A stretch of 64,000 nucleotides of DNA from Spodoptera frugiperda (GCF_023101765.2 NC_064214.1:8128001-8192000), one strand, 5' to 3'; numbered from the stretch's first letter, positions 44,255 through 55,621 are shown. Translations and numbers: made by a program. The notes: generated by a model from the sequence alone, not told the origin.

Positions 44255-44356
44255 CTTATATCTTTTTTTTTCGCTATCCCCTAGTGTACACTGAACACCA
44301 AACACTGTTACACACGGCACGCTACTGAGCTTCTCGCCAAAGTCCAAAGCTTATAA
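44255..44356 (-). promoter_or_regulatory. Candidate P450 core promoter and non-coding first exon (proximal)
   Basis: On the minus strand TTATAAGC begins at 44356 and the arthropod initiator TCAGT has its A at 44326. The T of TATAA is 29 nt upstream of that A, the normal spacing. A possible donor AAG|GTTAAT at 44255 would give a 72-nt first exon joined to 42201. A 9-bp inverted repeat, AGTCCAAAG (44341-44349) and its complement at 44370-44378, brackets the TATA box. Donor quality is moderate. Confidence 0.4.
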
Positions 44357-44632
44357 CACATTGATCGACCTTTGGACTCTGACCAAATTATCATACATGC
44401 CATTTCACGCGAATTCTCCTAACGTTACCATTTATATATTATATATTTCGCCATTTTCGGCAATACAGCATAATACTATAACGTCATTTTACGGAAAACC
44501 TATAATAAATGTAACACATTGACGTAATAATTACATGTTATGTATAAATTGCACCTCTACTTGTAATAACCCAATAATTCAATCCATATTTGCAACAAAA
44601 TTTCATGAAAATGTATTCAGCTGTTTAGACAT

Positions 44633-44755
44633 GTAGCGGACTGCCTAGCGGGTTACCGGGGCTCCGGCTCGAATAGCAGGAGTAGGAACGGTCTGACACT
44701 CCCTCTCGCCTCGCCCAAGACGAGAGAAGGATGATTTTCCCCCTCAAAAAAAGTA
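44633..44755 (+). repeat. S1 SINE-like element with near-perfect target duplication
   Basis: Flanked by GTTTAGACAT (44623-44632) and GTTTAAACAT (44756-44765). GCGGACTGCCTAGCGGGTTA to CCCCTCAAAAAAAG; the GTGGTTTTTAGTCAG block is deleted. Confidence 0.88.
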
Positions 44756-44934
44756 GTTTAAACATTTCAGCGCTACATACAAACAAACTTTCGAATATTA
44801 CTTTTTGTATCTAGTAGATAACTGGTTTGTTTACTTTTTTTCTTGCACATAAGTCTAAAGTCCATTGTCACTGGCCGGATAGAGTGGACTTTAGACTTCA
44901 TAAACGGGTTGTTTAAATTGCCAATTTCATAATA

Positions 44935-45180
44935 TGTGATAAAATGCAGTCAAGCACGAATTGTGGTGTTGTTCCATGATTCAGCGATATTTGTGAGTCT
45001 GATACTAATGTGGTGGGTGTATATGCTTCACCCGTGTTCCCGTAGGGTAAAAAGTCCTATCACCCAAGTCAGCTCATACCCTGTCTGTATACCAATTTTT
45101 ATCAAAATCCGTTCAAATCAGTTCACTTGTTTCAACGTGATTTACGAACATATAAACTTTGCAATTTGACGATTATATTA
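44935..45180 (-). repeat. R-type repeat
   Basis: CACCCGTGTTCCCGTAGGGT, TATCACCCAAGTCAGCTCAT, CCCTGTCTGTATACC: the reverse orientation of the 26830-27310 repeat. Confidence 0.65.
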
Positions 45181-45714
45181 GTGTGATAGTGAGCAATCGT
45201 CACCTGATCCACAACACGTTGCTATTCTTTTAAGGATTGGGGATTGAAGCGGGGACTGGAGATTATTGATTTAGGGATTAGGGATAGAATAAAGAAAAGA
45301 TGGGGAGGAGGTGGGGATCAGAAACATATTTCATTAATTCATCCAAAATTAACAGAATATCAAAATATATGCCTTCTAAAAATATCTGAGTTCTTCAAAA
45401 AATATTTTAAATGGACATTGACCTCTAAACCGACCGATCTCTAAAAAACCGAACTTATGTATTAATAGCCGAGATGAGAGGAAAAAACCTAAAGCTATTA
45501 TTATGTATACTGGACTTTGGCCGAGTTGGACATTGAACCCATTATTCTTGCGGTTAACGGTTGGACTTTGTACCGTGACTAGATAACTGGACCTGGTAGT
45601 TACCTACTTAGATAGAGATGAAATCTTATTTTAGTTGTTGAACAATTTTTTTGCGTAAGTACAAAATAATTGTGTCTTTGATTGAGTAGTTCAAGTAGTT
45701 TTTATGGTATAAGC
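45181..45714. other. No recognised feature
   Basis: Nothing supportable. Confidence 0.4.
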
Positions 45715-45960
45715 CGGTAAACGAGCAGATGAATCACCTGTTGGTAAGCAACTGCCGCGCGCGAAACACCAGAGGCGTTACAAGTGCGTTGCCGGCCTTT
45801 TGGAGGTTAGGGGTTTAAGGGTTGTTGCGGAATTGAACCTCCGGTAACCTCACTCACAAAACGCAAGCATCGTTTCACATCGGTTTTCTGTGAGGCCGTG
45901 GTATAACTTCGGTGGAGCCGGCTCATGCATGCTGAAGCATGGCTCTCCCACACTGGTTCA
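45715..45960 (-). repeat. LINE 3'-tail-like repeat
   Basis: GTAAACGAGCAGATGAATCA, AACACCAGAGGCGTTAC, GTGCGTTGCCGGCC and CACATCGGTTTTCTGTGAGG. It is a very widespread moth repeat text; partial relatives at 6545, 9105, 46330 and 50835. Confidence 0.6.
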
Positions 45961-46329
45961 GCCAAGTGAGATGTTTGATTCTTATAATTGGAAAAGTGAT
46001 TGAATGCGAAACGAATTGATGATTGACCAGAGGCGTGTTATTGGAAACATAAGTGCATCGATCAACACGCAATGTTGCAATTACTTTGTTTTTCTACCGC
46101 TTTTTTACTAGTTACTATGATACACCTACTTGCGAATGTTCTACTGAACCAGTTAACCAATATGCTAGAAAGATGAAAAACTTGTGGTTACCAGGTAAAC
46201 CGCAATTAGGTTAAGCTATCACTGATCTAGGTCAAATGAAGATGGGTAGCCACTTTAATAGACATTATGTACATGTTTGAGTAGCAAAAAGTCTGAAAGC
46301 TTTTAGCAAATATTAATACCAGATCCTCC
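45961..46329. other. No recognised feature
   Basis: Nothing supportable. Confidence 0.4.
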
Positions 46330-46455
46330 CATCCCCGAACCCCCAAAAGGCCAGCAACGTACTTGTAGTTCGTGTAGTGTTGCGGGTGTCAATGAACAGC
46401 GCCAATTGTTTACTATCATGTGATAATCTCCCCTATTTCCTCCTATAAAAAACTG
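46330..46455 (+). repeat. LINE 3'-tail-like repeat fragment
   Basis: AAAGGCCAGCAACGTACTTG, GTGTTGCGGGTGTCAATG, ending TCCTATAAAAAA. Confidence 0.6.
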
Positions 46456-46485
46456 GTCATCCATTTACATAATTTTAACTTAATT

Positions 46486-46850
46486 ATTATGTTATCGGCT
46501 TACTCTATTTGACGAGAAACTCATCTACTTTCAAGCCATGCTAGAGGCTCGTATTCATGAGCAGCATGCCGCAACATAATAATTCAGAACACTATACGGT
46601 TGGTGCGGTGGCTGCCCAACCGGCTGCCGCGCAACGTGTAGCGCGTTCGATTCCCGCACGGAGCAACTCTTTCTGTGATTCACAAATTGTTGTTTCGGGT
46701 CTGGGTATCACGTGCATGTGAACTTGTATGTTTATAAACGCACCGTCGACACAGGAGAAAATCCTAATGAGGGGTAACGTTTTTAACAAAAAAATAAAAA
46801 TTAAATTAATTTAAACATAGTATGTCTCACGAAAGTTATAATAAAATAAT
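46486..46850. mobile_element. M2 element split by an S2 SINE
   Basis: Left arm 46486-46580 (TTATGTTATCGGCTTACTC, ACTTTCAAGCCATGCTAGAG) and right tip 46812-46850 (ATAGTATGTCTCACGAAAGT). The SINE lies between, but much of the right arm is missing. Confidence 0.65.
46596..46800 (+). repeat. S2 tRNA-derived SINE, nearly full length
   Basis: Head TTGGTGCGGTGGCTGCCCAA, B box GTTCGATTCCCGCACGG, then GCAACTCTTTCTGTGATTC, CACCGTCGACACAGGAG and an A-rich end. The best S2 copy in the window. Confidence 0.82.
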
Positions 46851-47341
46851 TTTAACTGTTTCGTTAACCAACAGATTAATATTCATACAGATTCTGGTTA
46901 AGGAAAACATTTTTGAGTTCATAATTGGTAATATTAGATACCTATCACGGAGCCTGAAATTGAACTCGCCATTTAACGTTAGACTCAACCCTCATTATGA
47001 TGAAATTCAGAACAACGGTTATCCGTCGAAATATTATTCTATCTCACTGACGAGAAAAAATATAGGTACATAGCTGTAATTCTACTGTATTATTTCTCTA
47101 TATCTAAATCCTTGCTTAATAATATAAAGATATTTCTAGATACAGATAAAATTTATATATCTTGCACTATCTACATTAGCAGTTTCAAAATAAAAGTGAC
47201 TAATTTATTCATACAAACATGATGAAATTAAGTGCACCGTTTCATTTATTGTTTGTCTATCTGAACATGGCAATTTTGAAAACGGCTTAACTGATTATCC
47301 TACTATCCAGTAATAGATATAGTTTATTAGACTAACTTCGC
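46851..47341. other. No recognised feature
   Basis: The 83-codon frame starting at 46822 begins inside M2 and has no motifs. Confidence 0.4.
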
Positions 47342-47352
47342 ATAGCGGTGCA

Positions 47353-47510
47353 TCTCTTTTTTTTTCAAGGAAGAGATTCATCCAATGTCTATTTCCACAT
47401 TGGGTGAGGCGAGAGGAGGTGTCAGACTTTAACAGACTAAAACCCACCCCGTTCCTACTCCTGCTTTGAGCCGGAGCCCCGGTAACCTGTTACGTTGTCC
47501 ACAGCTTTTG
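47353..47510 (-). repeat. S1 SINE-like element with 11-bp target duplication
   Basis: Flanked by ATAGCGGTGCA at 47342-47352 and 47511-47521. T-run and CAAGGAAGAGATTCATCC at the left, CAGCTTTTG at the right; 5'-truncated. Confidence 0.92.
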
Positions 47511-47599
47511 ATAGCGGTGCAACTCCGGATAGCTCGTTTTGTCATAAACTTACTAAGTTAAAATATGACCTTAAAATATAATATATTTTTATCCACCAT

Positions 47600-47795
47600 A
47601 AAGAATTTTTTTTCGAAAATTTCTCAGTGGTAGCACGGAGTCTGGAATAGTGCGCAGTAAATGTATGCTCACTCGCTATAACATAGGACTTATAACACAA
47701 ATTATGAAAAGTGGGTGTACCTACATTGTACAGCGACATTACGTGCCATAATGTGCACGTCTGCCTACCCCTTCAGGGATAAAAGGCGTGACTTA
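47600..47795 (+). repeat. S3 SINE, 5'-truncated
   Basis: TTTCTCAGTGGTAGCACGGA, GGACTTATAACACAAATTAT and GATAAAAGGCGTGAC. The tRNA-like head is absent. Confidence 0.78.
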
Positions 47796-48189
47796 AAGAA
47801 AGATAAAAACAAGACTGGAACCAAAATTATAGTGCATTAATAATCCAATTCTCAAAAAATACGTTTACAATCACTATTGAGAATGAGAGCCGAACATGTG
47901 AACACTATTAATATTTATTTTGTGTTTACAATTCGCGCTTGAATTAAACAATCCATTGTCGATCACTAATTGGGCTTATTTGCATAGTAGTAACGCGAGG
48001 TTTACAAATATTTCGTTGGAATTACAAAACAGTGATGATATTATATAATAGATACTTATTATGTACCTTATGTGGCTGTCTGAAACTATTTTCACTCAAG
48101 GTCATAGGTATTTCAATTTGGCCCCATTTAAATTTCTTTTTTTTTATAGAATAGGCGGGTGTTTCTTAAAAAAAAACTCAACTTTTATT
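47796..48189. other. No recognised feature
   Basis: Nothing supportable. Confidence 0.4.
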
Positions 48190-48320
48190 TAAAAAATTAA
48201 TGTTTTTACAACACAAATTATGGGATATTTATTTATGTTTATTTATGTCTATGAGCTTCCGATATTTCGGCACTGTTGCAAGTTCAAAATTAATGTTCTC
48301 CCGCGATATTAAGCGTCGTG
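48190..48320 (+). repeat. Relative of the 12.0-kb and 32.1-kb repeat
   Basis: ATGGGATATTTATTTATG and CGATATTTCGGCACTGTTGC, the second being the reverse complement of the block at 32205-32225. Confidence 0.6.
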
Positions 48321-48849
48321 GTATCTTATTATCATCCTTATTTTTATTGGATTGGTTGAGAGCAGCGCCACGGCTTAATTTATTGAAACCAAATTTTGTG
48401 TTTCAATCGGCAGAATTGTTAACTTTTGGTTGAGGATAATGACGCTGTTAACTTTTTGTGTTTTTTTTTTTTGGAGAAGAGAGAAGAGAGAGAATGGAGG
48501 CGGTAAACTAGCAGACGGATTACTTGAAAATTCTAGTGAAAATACCAGACAAACAGAAGCTATGGTTCATATACCAGGAACAATTTCATACTGCAAATGG
48601 TCATCACATACTACAAAGATTTTTGAAATAGAAATATTCCATTTCTACGAATTCAAATCAATCCCTATCGGTTTATACTTTTTTATTGTGTTTGTTTGAA
48701 CGTGCTAATCTCCGAAACTACTGGTTCGGATTGATTTTTGTTTTTGTGTTGGATAGTCTATTTCTCAGACTATAAAACAATAGGAAGGAAGTAGGAGCCG
48801 CGAAGAGAGGGTGAAAGTATCTTTAGTAAATAATTATTTAGATCAAAAT
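48321..48849. other. No recognised feature
   Basis: Frames of 77 and 89 codons overlap here but carry no motif. Confidence 0.35.
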
Positions 48850-48935
48850 ATGTGTATGTGATATTGTATGTTTGTAAACTCACCCACAGGACTCACAGGA
48901 CAAAATTCTAATGTCTTTTAAAAAAAACGCTAATA
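48850..48935 (+). repeat. S2 SINE 3' fragment
   Basis: GTATGTGATATTGTATGTTT, AACTCACCCACAGGACTCAC and AAATTCTAATGTC are the S2 body without its head. Confidence 0.55.
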
Positions 48936-49519
48936 TATTGCGAAATCAACTGGAGAACAGGATCCAAAAGATAACGTTTCACAAATACATACTTAATAAA
49001 AAAGTGTTGATAAATACCTAAAACTGATAAGTACAAACAAATAAAAAATGCAGCTCTATAAACACTACATTAAAGCACAAAATCGAGAATCAAGTCCTCA
49101 ACCTTTATTGAGCGTAGATACAATTTTATCGAATTAATTCGAAAGTTGCATTAATCAATGACATCAACATCCAAAACAATTCACTGGTGCACTGTGAACC
49201 TTCCCTACAGAAGGTTTGACATAACCTCCTTGGAGATCGTAGTTTAAAAGGTACACGCTTTACAGAGGGCGCTGTTGCCCTGTCTCTATTGTATTTTTCA
49301 TTTTAAGGAACAGCAAACAGTTACATTATAAAATCTTACAACTAATATAACAATGACTTGTTGTGGTCATAATGTAACCCCTATCAAACGTGTAGTTCCT
49401 TAGTGATATCTCTCGACAACTGCGAGAAGAGTCGAAGTAACAACAAATGTGCTCGACTCTGCCGAAACCGCACACATATTAACTAACGTGTGCTAGTTAA
49501 TTTGATTATTAAACAAGTA
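48936..49519. other. No recognised feature
   Basis: Nothing supportable. Confidence 0.4.
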
Positions 49520-49620
49520 CAATTGAGCAAGCATGGTGATTAATGCTCAAACCTTCTCCATGTGAGAAGAGGCATTTGGTCAGCAGTGGCCACTTATAGA
49601 CTGTTGATGTGATGTGTGCT
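49520..49620 (-). repeat. LINE 3'-UTR-like repeat
   Basis: ATTGAGCAAGCATGGTGATT, CTCCATGTGAGAAGAGGC and TTGGTCAGCAGTGGCCACT: the inverse of 23640-23735. Confidence 0.7.
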
Positions 49621-49682
49621 AATTAATAATAGTGTCTGCTATCTACAAAAACCAGTATAAAACACGAATTATAAGTACTCAC

Positions 49683-49809
49683 GTCTTTTATTAACCGTTT
49701 CAAAACACGTTCACTATCACTGACTGATAACACAAACAATAACAAACACTACACACAGTGACACACATACACTGATGAACTGTCAAACAAACAAACACAT
49801 ATTTATATA
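49683..49809 (-). promoter_or_regulatory. Candidate alternative P450 promoter and first exon (distal)
   Basis: Minus-strand TATATAAA at 49809-49802 precedes an ATCAGTG initiator (A at 49773; spacing about 34 nt, slightly long). A strong donor GAC|GTGAGTAC follows, with the last exon base at 49683, giving a 91-nt leader without coding sequence. It would splice over 7.5 kb to 42201. It could also serve an unseen transcript; only RNA evidence can decide. Confidence 0.35.
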
Positions 49810-50227
49810 TTATGTACGTTATTTTATAATAACTCTATATTTGTTAGAGTTTAGTACATTTTTGTCCGAACACAAACACCGCTAAAGATTGAATGAGAAT
49901 TGGTATCGTCATACATACATATACATAGGACTTATATTATGTACATACTTACCTATAGATACATAGTTCATTTTCCATTGAGCGCGTCCATTGATTGTTA
50001 TGTAAGGAAATATTATGTGTGGTTCAGTACTGTAGCGGCAATGTATGTGTAGTTAAGAGTTATTGACTCAAGGTGATCAGGTATTAAATGTTTTTGCTAT
50101 TTTTATGAACACTAGTTGAGCAAGATTTTCTTGTATTTCTTATGTATATTTTGTTACTTTGATTTTATTACAAAAAAAATATGTTTATAATTAGCTAAAT
50201 ATTTTAGCACATAGAACAACTTGTCGT
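49810..50227. other. No recognised feature
   Basis: Upstream flank of the distal promoter candidate. ATAC-type microsatellite bits near 49907-49925. Confidence 0.4.
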
Positions 50228-50287
50228 GGTTTTGACGCACCTATTACACAGGAGAAAATACTTGGGTAACGTATAACAAAACTATAT
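50228..50287 (+). repeat. S2 SINE 3' fragment
   Basis: TTTTGACGCACCTATTACAC and AGGAGAAAATACTTGGGTAA only. Confidence 0.45.
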
Positions 50288-50490
50288 TATACTGGCTTCG
50301 CCCGCGACTTCGTCTGCGAAAAATAAAAAAAAATAGGGTTGTACTACCCCTAACATTTAGGGGGATGAAAAATAGATGTTGGCCAATTCTCACAGATACC
50401 GGATAAGCACAAAAAAATCATCAAAATCTGTCAAGCCGTTTCGGAAGAGTATGACAACGAAAACTGTGACACGAGATGTTTATATATTAG
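50288..50490 (+). repeat. RTE-like 3'-end repeat
   Basis: GGCTTCGCCCGCGACTTCGT, then TACCCCTAACATTTAGGGGG, GCCGTTTCGGAAGAGTATG. This is standard moth RTE/SINE tail text. Confidence 0.6.
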
Positions 50491-51039
50491 ATTTACACCT
50501 TTCAAAATCTGCTCAGCGATTTAAGTATAAAAGTGTAACAAACACACTCATCTAGTACTTGCTATACATAATATACTATCTAATGTTTAATTTTATTGCA
50601 TTCAATGTGGATTACGACCTACTTTTACTATGTACTAGTCAAATCTTATCGTCGCATCGTGTGGTGTAAACGTTATCATAGAACTTATCATAATATAACA
50701 TTATGCACTAAATTAAATACCTATATTAATGTGAATGATAACGCTTCTAGAGGCCGCTATAAAAAATAAATCCTAATTGGAGAAAGTCTGTAATAAAGGG
50801 GTCAAGTTAAGGGGTAGTCTCAACTAGTGTTTATCAAATAGGCATTCGGCGTCACCCATGGGCAGAACATGAACACCAGAGGTACCGGAACCTTCAATAA
50901 CCTTACTCACAAGACGAAACACAACCCACAAGTATTGGTTCACTACAGTTGAGCTTATCCATTCACTATAGAGGAATAGAGGTGTGAATGCATGAGTGTG
51001 ATAGAAGCTGAAGAAGTAGGAAATGTAGCTTTATTTTCA
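50491..51039. other. Mostly unrecognised; LINE-tail words at 50835-50960
   Basis: CACCCATGGGCAGAACATGA and CTCACAAGACGAAACACAAC belong to the 45715-type repeat. No gene. Confidence 0.4.
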
Positions 51040-51184
51040 AGATTAAAAATCATGGAATAACTTTCCCCACCTTGGCCGAGGCAAGATTCAGTGTCAGACT
51101 TTTACTGACTAAAAACCACACTGTTCCTACTCCTGCTTTTCGAGCCAGAGCCCCGGTAAACCCGCTAGGCAGTCCGCAGCTCCG
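51040..51184 (-). repeat. S1 SINE-like element
   Basis: TTGGCCGAGGCAAGATTCAG, TTTTACTGACTAAAAACCAC, CCGCTAGGCAGTCCGCAGCT. No clear target duplication found. Confidence 0.83.
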
Positions 51185-51929
51185 GGAAGAAATGTAAAAG
51201 GTAGCACTGTTATTTCTGTCTAACATTCTACAACGGTGTGAGTTTGTGCATGTGTTATGTATGTAGATAAATATTATTACAGCACTATAATACTAGAGCT
51301 GTTTATGTACTTTACAAAGGACAACTATACTTGTATGTCAACAGACCAAAGTGCTTCTTACATTATTTAAACACACAATTGCATAATGCAACCGCCTGGT
51401 GGGCTAATTGCAAAAATGTATCTTGCCGTGCACAGTAATAATGTCGTACTCAGAGTCATTTAATGGCTACTTAACCCAGTCCTTAACACATTAAACGCCA
51501 TGGGGGCAAAATTAACCGGCGCCACCGAAGACCTTACCTTCAACAGATTTTTGTTGGCAGTCAAAGTATTAACAATTATTTTCGGATCAAAATCGTTACT
51601 AGCGAATAGTTTAAGAAATCATTAAGTATCTCTGAGTGCAGCAGTTAGATTCGGTTTCTGGACGAAACTTTTTTTATTGATTTTTCAGCTTTAATAATAA
51701 TTCTCAGTGTGTGCAAAATACGTAACATTTATTATGCCACTTCTTCTGCTTATCCCTATCTATAATAAAACGCCTTAAATGATATCACCTACATAATTAC
51801 GGAACCAAAGTTCAAGGTATGAATCTTCAACTCTGAACAGGTAATTAATTGAAGTTGATTAAAAAACAACAATTATCATGTAGTAGGTATCGACCACGAT
51901 CATAAAAGTGTATAATTGTCTCTGAGTTA
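51185..51929. other. No recognised feature
   Basis: Nothing supportable. The word TGAGTACG/GTACTCAGAGTCATTTAATG near 51447 recurs at 43022-43040, a short shared repeat word. Confidence 0.35.
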
Positions 51930-52235
51930 CTACGTGGATCCGTGGAGGCTCCGAAGCAGGTCTACTAAGAGGACTCGGTGCCTTTTACAGGTGTTGAGAG
52001 TGGCCACCGGGATAGTTTTAGTGAGGTAAACATCTCACACTCCCTAGTCTTTTATCCCCAAAAAGCTAGGCGTCTTTTGATGGTTTCCCCGGTCATCAGA
52101 AAAATTTATTAAAAAGGTTCCTATGTGGATACCTATTTTTAGGTGACTATGGGGACCACAAGGATAGTTACTTATATAGTGAAGTAAAAATGCCCACACT
52201 CCTTAGTCTGTCTCCTAAAAAAAAATCTCGACTTT
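51930..52235 (+). repeat. S4 SINE-like repeat, two tandem copies
   Basis: Copy 1 about 51930-52070 (CGGGATAGTTTTAGTGAGGT, CTCACACTCCCTAGTCT, CCCCAAAAAG) and copy 2 about 52130-52235 (AAGGATAGTTACTTATATAG, CCCACACTCCTTAGTCTGTC, CTCCTAAAAAAAAA). Each ends in an A-run. Confidence 0.65.
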
Positions 52236-52534
52236 TTAAGATCGCTCCCTTAATTAAAATTGTCCTCATATTTTGCACCTGAAATTATCAAGGCACGTTT
52301 AACAGCTGAGTTGTAGCATCGTAAAAATAAAATTTTCAAAATATTAGCTCGATGTTTAGCACTCTAGTCCATTTTGGTTAGCATAGTTATTGGTACTATA
52401 TTATGTTTACGTTTTAGTAACATAGCACGTTTTTCATAGATTTCGTCATGATCGATGCAACTGCGTAGGAGATGTTGAAATAAGAACATTATATTGGCAC
52501 AAAAGTTATCCAAATAACGTTTTTATCTGACCTT
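52236..52534. other. No recognised feature
   Basis: Nothing supportable. Confidence 0.4.
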
Positions 52535-52665
52535 AACTGGTTACCGGGGCTCCGGCTCAAAGCAAGAGCAGAAACGAGGTGGTGTTTAGTCAGTAAGAGT
52601 CGTACACTTTCTGTCGCGTCATCAAGGCGGGAGGAGTCAAAAGATTTTCTTACCATAAAAAAGCA
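52535..52665 (+). repeat. S1 SINE-like element, 5'-truncated
   Basis: GGTTACCGGGGCTCCGGCTC, GTGTTTAGTCAGTAAGAGTC, ending CATAAAAAAGC. CTCTCGCC is degraded to CTGTCGCG. Confidence 0.8.
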
Positions 52666-53804
52666 AGCCTGTATTACTAACATCTTAGGCAAAAAATTAC
52701 CAATAATTTTCAAAAGCTCATAAAAAAAAATTAAGGGTTTCATACGATCGAGTCAATTAATTAGTATTTTAGATCTATCCTGGGATTCTAGTATGCATAT
52801 CTACGCGAGCCATGATGTATTTTCTATTGTGTCTCATTTACCGGCAAACAAGAGGATCTTGTAAGTCCTGACTGAATGCATTTCTTTATCTTTTTTTATA
52901 CAAGAATTATAATAATAAGCTGACTTTTTGTTGTTCCAACCTTTTAACCCTTTCTATTTTTAACCACGGATTTTCCCAGCAAATACTGCAACACTCAACT
53001 TTACTTAGAAGATCCCAACTTAAGAGTGTCTAGCGCAAGTTAGTGATAAGTGCAGCTGCTGAACTTATTATAAAAGTATTCAAGAACAAATTGTATTGAA
53101 GTCACGTAGTACAAAAAGTCGAGAGCAATGACCTTTTACTTTATATTGGGTGCATTCTTTCATACTTGTAATGTAATGGTTTAATGGCGTGTACTACAGC
53201 GAATGGAACAGAAGAGAAGTTCTTAATGGATATTATCTTGAATTAACAGTATAAATATAGCGATAGTGGACTTAAATGTAGTGTGAAGTTTTCAGGAGTT
53301 GTCTGCTAGTTATAAACGTTGCATCTGTTTTCTTTTTCACTTGTAAAACAAAAGTCTAAATTGCTTTTATATAAAACACTATTTCTCAGTAAGCGAATTA
53401 TGTATGTGATTCTTAAGTCAGTATGTTTTGATTTGTGCCTTATTGTAATTTCATAGCAATGAAAACATCGCTTTCTTGCAACATATTGCTACACATTTTC
53501 CATAAGGTTACGATTAACGTTTGGATTTTGGATAGAACACTATAATTTCCCCCAAGTTTATCCCCAGAATTATTCATGGTGGTTGTAAATATTGCACACA
53601 ACCTCAATTTCTCTCCAATTATGTACGGGTCTATGGGGTAATAAAAAGAAAGTAAGATTAATGAAAGGTTGAAAGGGTATGGTGTACATATTACATAGTG
53701 TTTATATGGTGTACCTATAGTTTTGTAAGCATCTCAACTTACAAATTTATGTACATATTTATGTAAGTTGAGAATAAGGTTAAGTAAGTAATAGTCACCA
53801 AACA
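52666..53804. other. No recognised feature
   Basis: AT-rich. A short inverted pair TACAAATTTATGTACATATT around 53740-53765 is local only. Confidence 0.4.
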
Positions 53805-53965
53805 TGGGGCTCGGTGGAGCTGATATGTAGGGCGGGTTAGCCGGGTATCGGCTCGAAAAGCAGAAGTAGAAACGGGGTGGTTTATATTCAGTAATAGTCT
53901 AATACTCCCTATAGCCTCACCCAAGGCAGGAGAAGTCATTAGATAATTTTCGCCACTCAAAAAAA
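53805..53965 (+). repeat. S1 SINE-like element
   Basis: GGCTCGGTGGAGCTGATATG, CGGCTCGAAAAGCAGAAGTA, CTCAAAAAAAG. Well diverged from the other copies. Confidence 0.8.
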
Positions 53966-54842
53966 GTAAGAGTACAGTAAGTAGGTACTCAAACTAAGCA
54001 CATTAATTCATGCTGACCTTTCCGTCATTTAACACGTGCACACAAACATAAATCGGTAAATAAATATGAAAACTTTTATAAAGACACTCCTTTATATCTC
54101 CCCCTTTTAAGGAAAACGAAACAGGAAAGTTATGAATGGACAAAATGACAATACTTTTGTACCAGTTCACCGAAAGCAGTGTGAAGCGTTCGACCGAAAT
54201 AAATTCTTACTCGTCTCCAGAGAAATTCGGTGAAAAGACCATAAGTATCTATTTGTTCGATAACAAATGATAAGAAAATAATAGCCCACGCTTTCTGCCA
54301 CCGACATTTTCGACCCTTGAGTACATAGAAATGGATCCGTTATTAAATAATACAACAGTTTTATACTGTTCAAAAGTGCGTAGGTTATTTAATGAAACCT
54401 TACACATTACATTCGATAAAGTTCTGGAATCAGACCGCCCACTATGTAAACTCTATTTTATGTAAATTTATCTCAAGTGTATTATAGAATACACCTAAAA
54501 CGAATAACCCAATTTAACACGGAATCCCTAAAAATAGAACTCAGTACTTTTTTATAGGTATAAATAAAATAAATGCTTACTTGATCGCCTACCATTGTTC
54601 ATTTACACCCTAAGGCACATATAAAAAATCCCCTAAATGCGAAGCTACACATTTTTCCCTTTTAAACCTAAAAGCCTTGTATCACTGTATCGCTGTATGG
54701 TATAATTATGTTTATATACATCGAGAGACCTCGGAGTTTAAACAATGGAAAGGTTATTTCAAAAGGGCTCGTGATAATACAATTCTTATATGTGAACAGA
54801 AGGGTGGTCACATTATCTGCACATTCAATTATCATCCCATGT
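53966..54842. other. No recognised feature
   Basis: Nothing supportable. Confidence 0.4.
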
Positions 54843-55264
54843 TTAGGGTGCTTTTCCACCAGATATCCACCAGAGAGAGCTATGTAGCTATGCTACGAAG
54901 ATGTAATAGCTAAGCTGTGAAAGCTATGTGACCGTTTCCACTGATACTAAGCTATGTAGCTGTGCGAGGAAGATGCGCAGCTTGAGTATGTGATGTATCG
55001 ATAATAGGAAAACCAACCATAGCACGCATCCATAGCACACGTCTATAACACACATACATAGCACACATCCGTAGCACGCATCTAAGTATAGCACGCATCT
55101 ATAGCACGCATCCATATCACGCATCTTTCCTTATAAAAACATAGCTTACCTGAGTTCATTTTCACCAATGCTAATCTATGTGTACCAATGAATATGATTG
55201 GTAGAAGCCAAACGCATCCACAGCAACGTAGTATAGCACATCTCTGGTGGAAAAGCCCCCTTAG
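54843..55264. mobile_element. M1 MITE, copy 3, with internal tandem expansion
   Basis: TTAGGGTGCTTTTCCACCAG at the left and TCTGGTGGAAAAGCCCCCTTA at the right. Larger than copies 1 and 2 because of the 12-13-bp tandem array at 55018-55112. Confidence 0.8.
55018..55112. repeat. Degenerate 12-13-bp tandem array, about 8 units
   Basis: Units of the type ATAGCACGCATCC and ATAGCACACATCC. The single-copy progenitor ATAGCACACATCT is present at the equivalent place in M1 copy 1 (about 3922). Confidence 0.85.
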
Positions 55265-55621
55265 GGTTAATAGATTAAAGAATACAGGGTTGGTTTGGTT
55301 ATAATATAACCCTTCATGGGTTCTTATCTATTTAATCCTCTATCATTTAAGTGGTTTCTGCATTAAGGGACTGCAACCAATTTATTTTGTGATATTAAAT
55401 ATAAGTTCAGTTTAATTTTTGTTTACCGCAGATGGCGCTAGTAACGTTTATTATCTTATTCGTGTTGAAGAAATTCGTTCAAGATATTATTATTTTGAAA
55501 GTATGTGGTATTTATTGATGTACTCGTGAAAGTAGGAACTGTTGTTTTAAAGTCGATTTAGGAATATACCAACATTTCGTTAACAGTCCTATAGTATTAA
55601 CGAAATGTTATTACTATAGGC
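55265..55621. other. No recognised feature
   Basis: A short inverted pair AACATTTCGTTAA (55570) and TTAACGAAATGTT (55597) flanks CAGTCCTATAGTA; otherwise nothing. Confidence 0.5.

Noticed and set aside
46596..46670. Functional tRNA gene
   Set aside because: The same situation with the S2 SINE; the head is followed by the S2-specific body and an A-rich tail.
48200..48699. Possible small genes at 48.2-48.7 kb
   Set aside because: The first frame begins inside a repeat related to 12.0 and 32.1 kb; neither frame has a motif or credible splice context.
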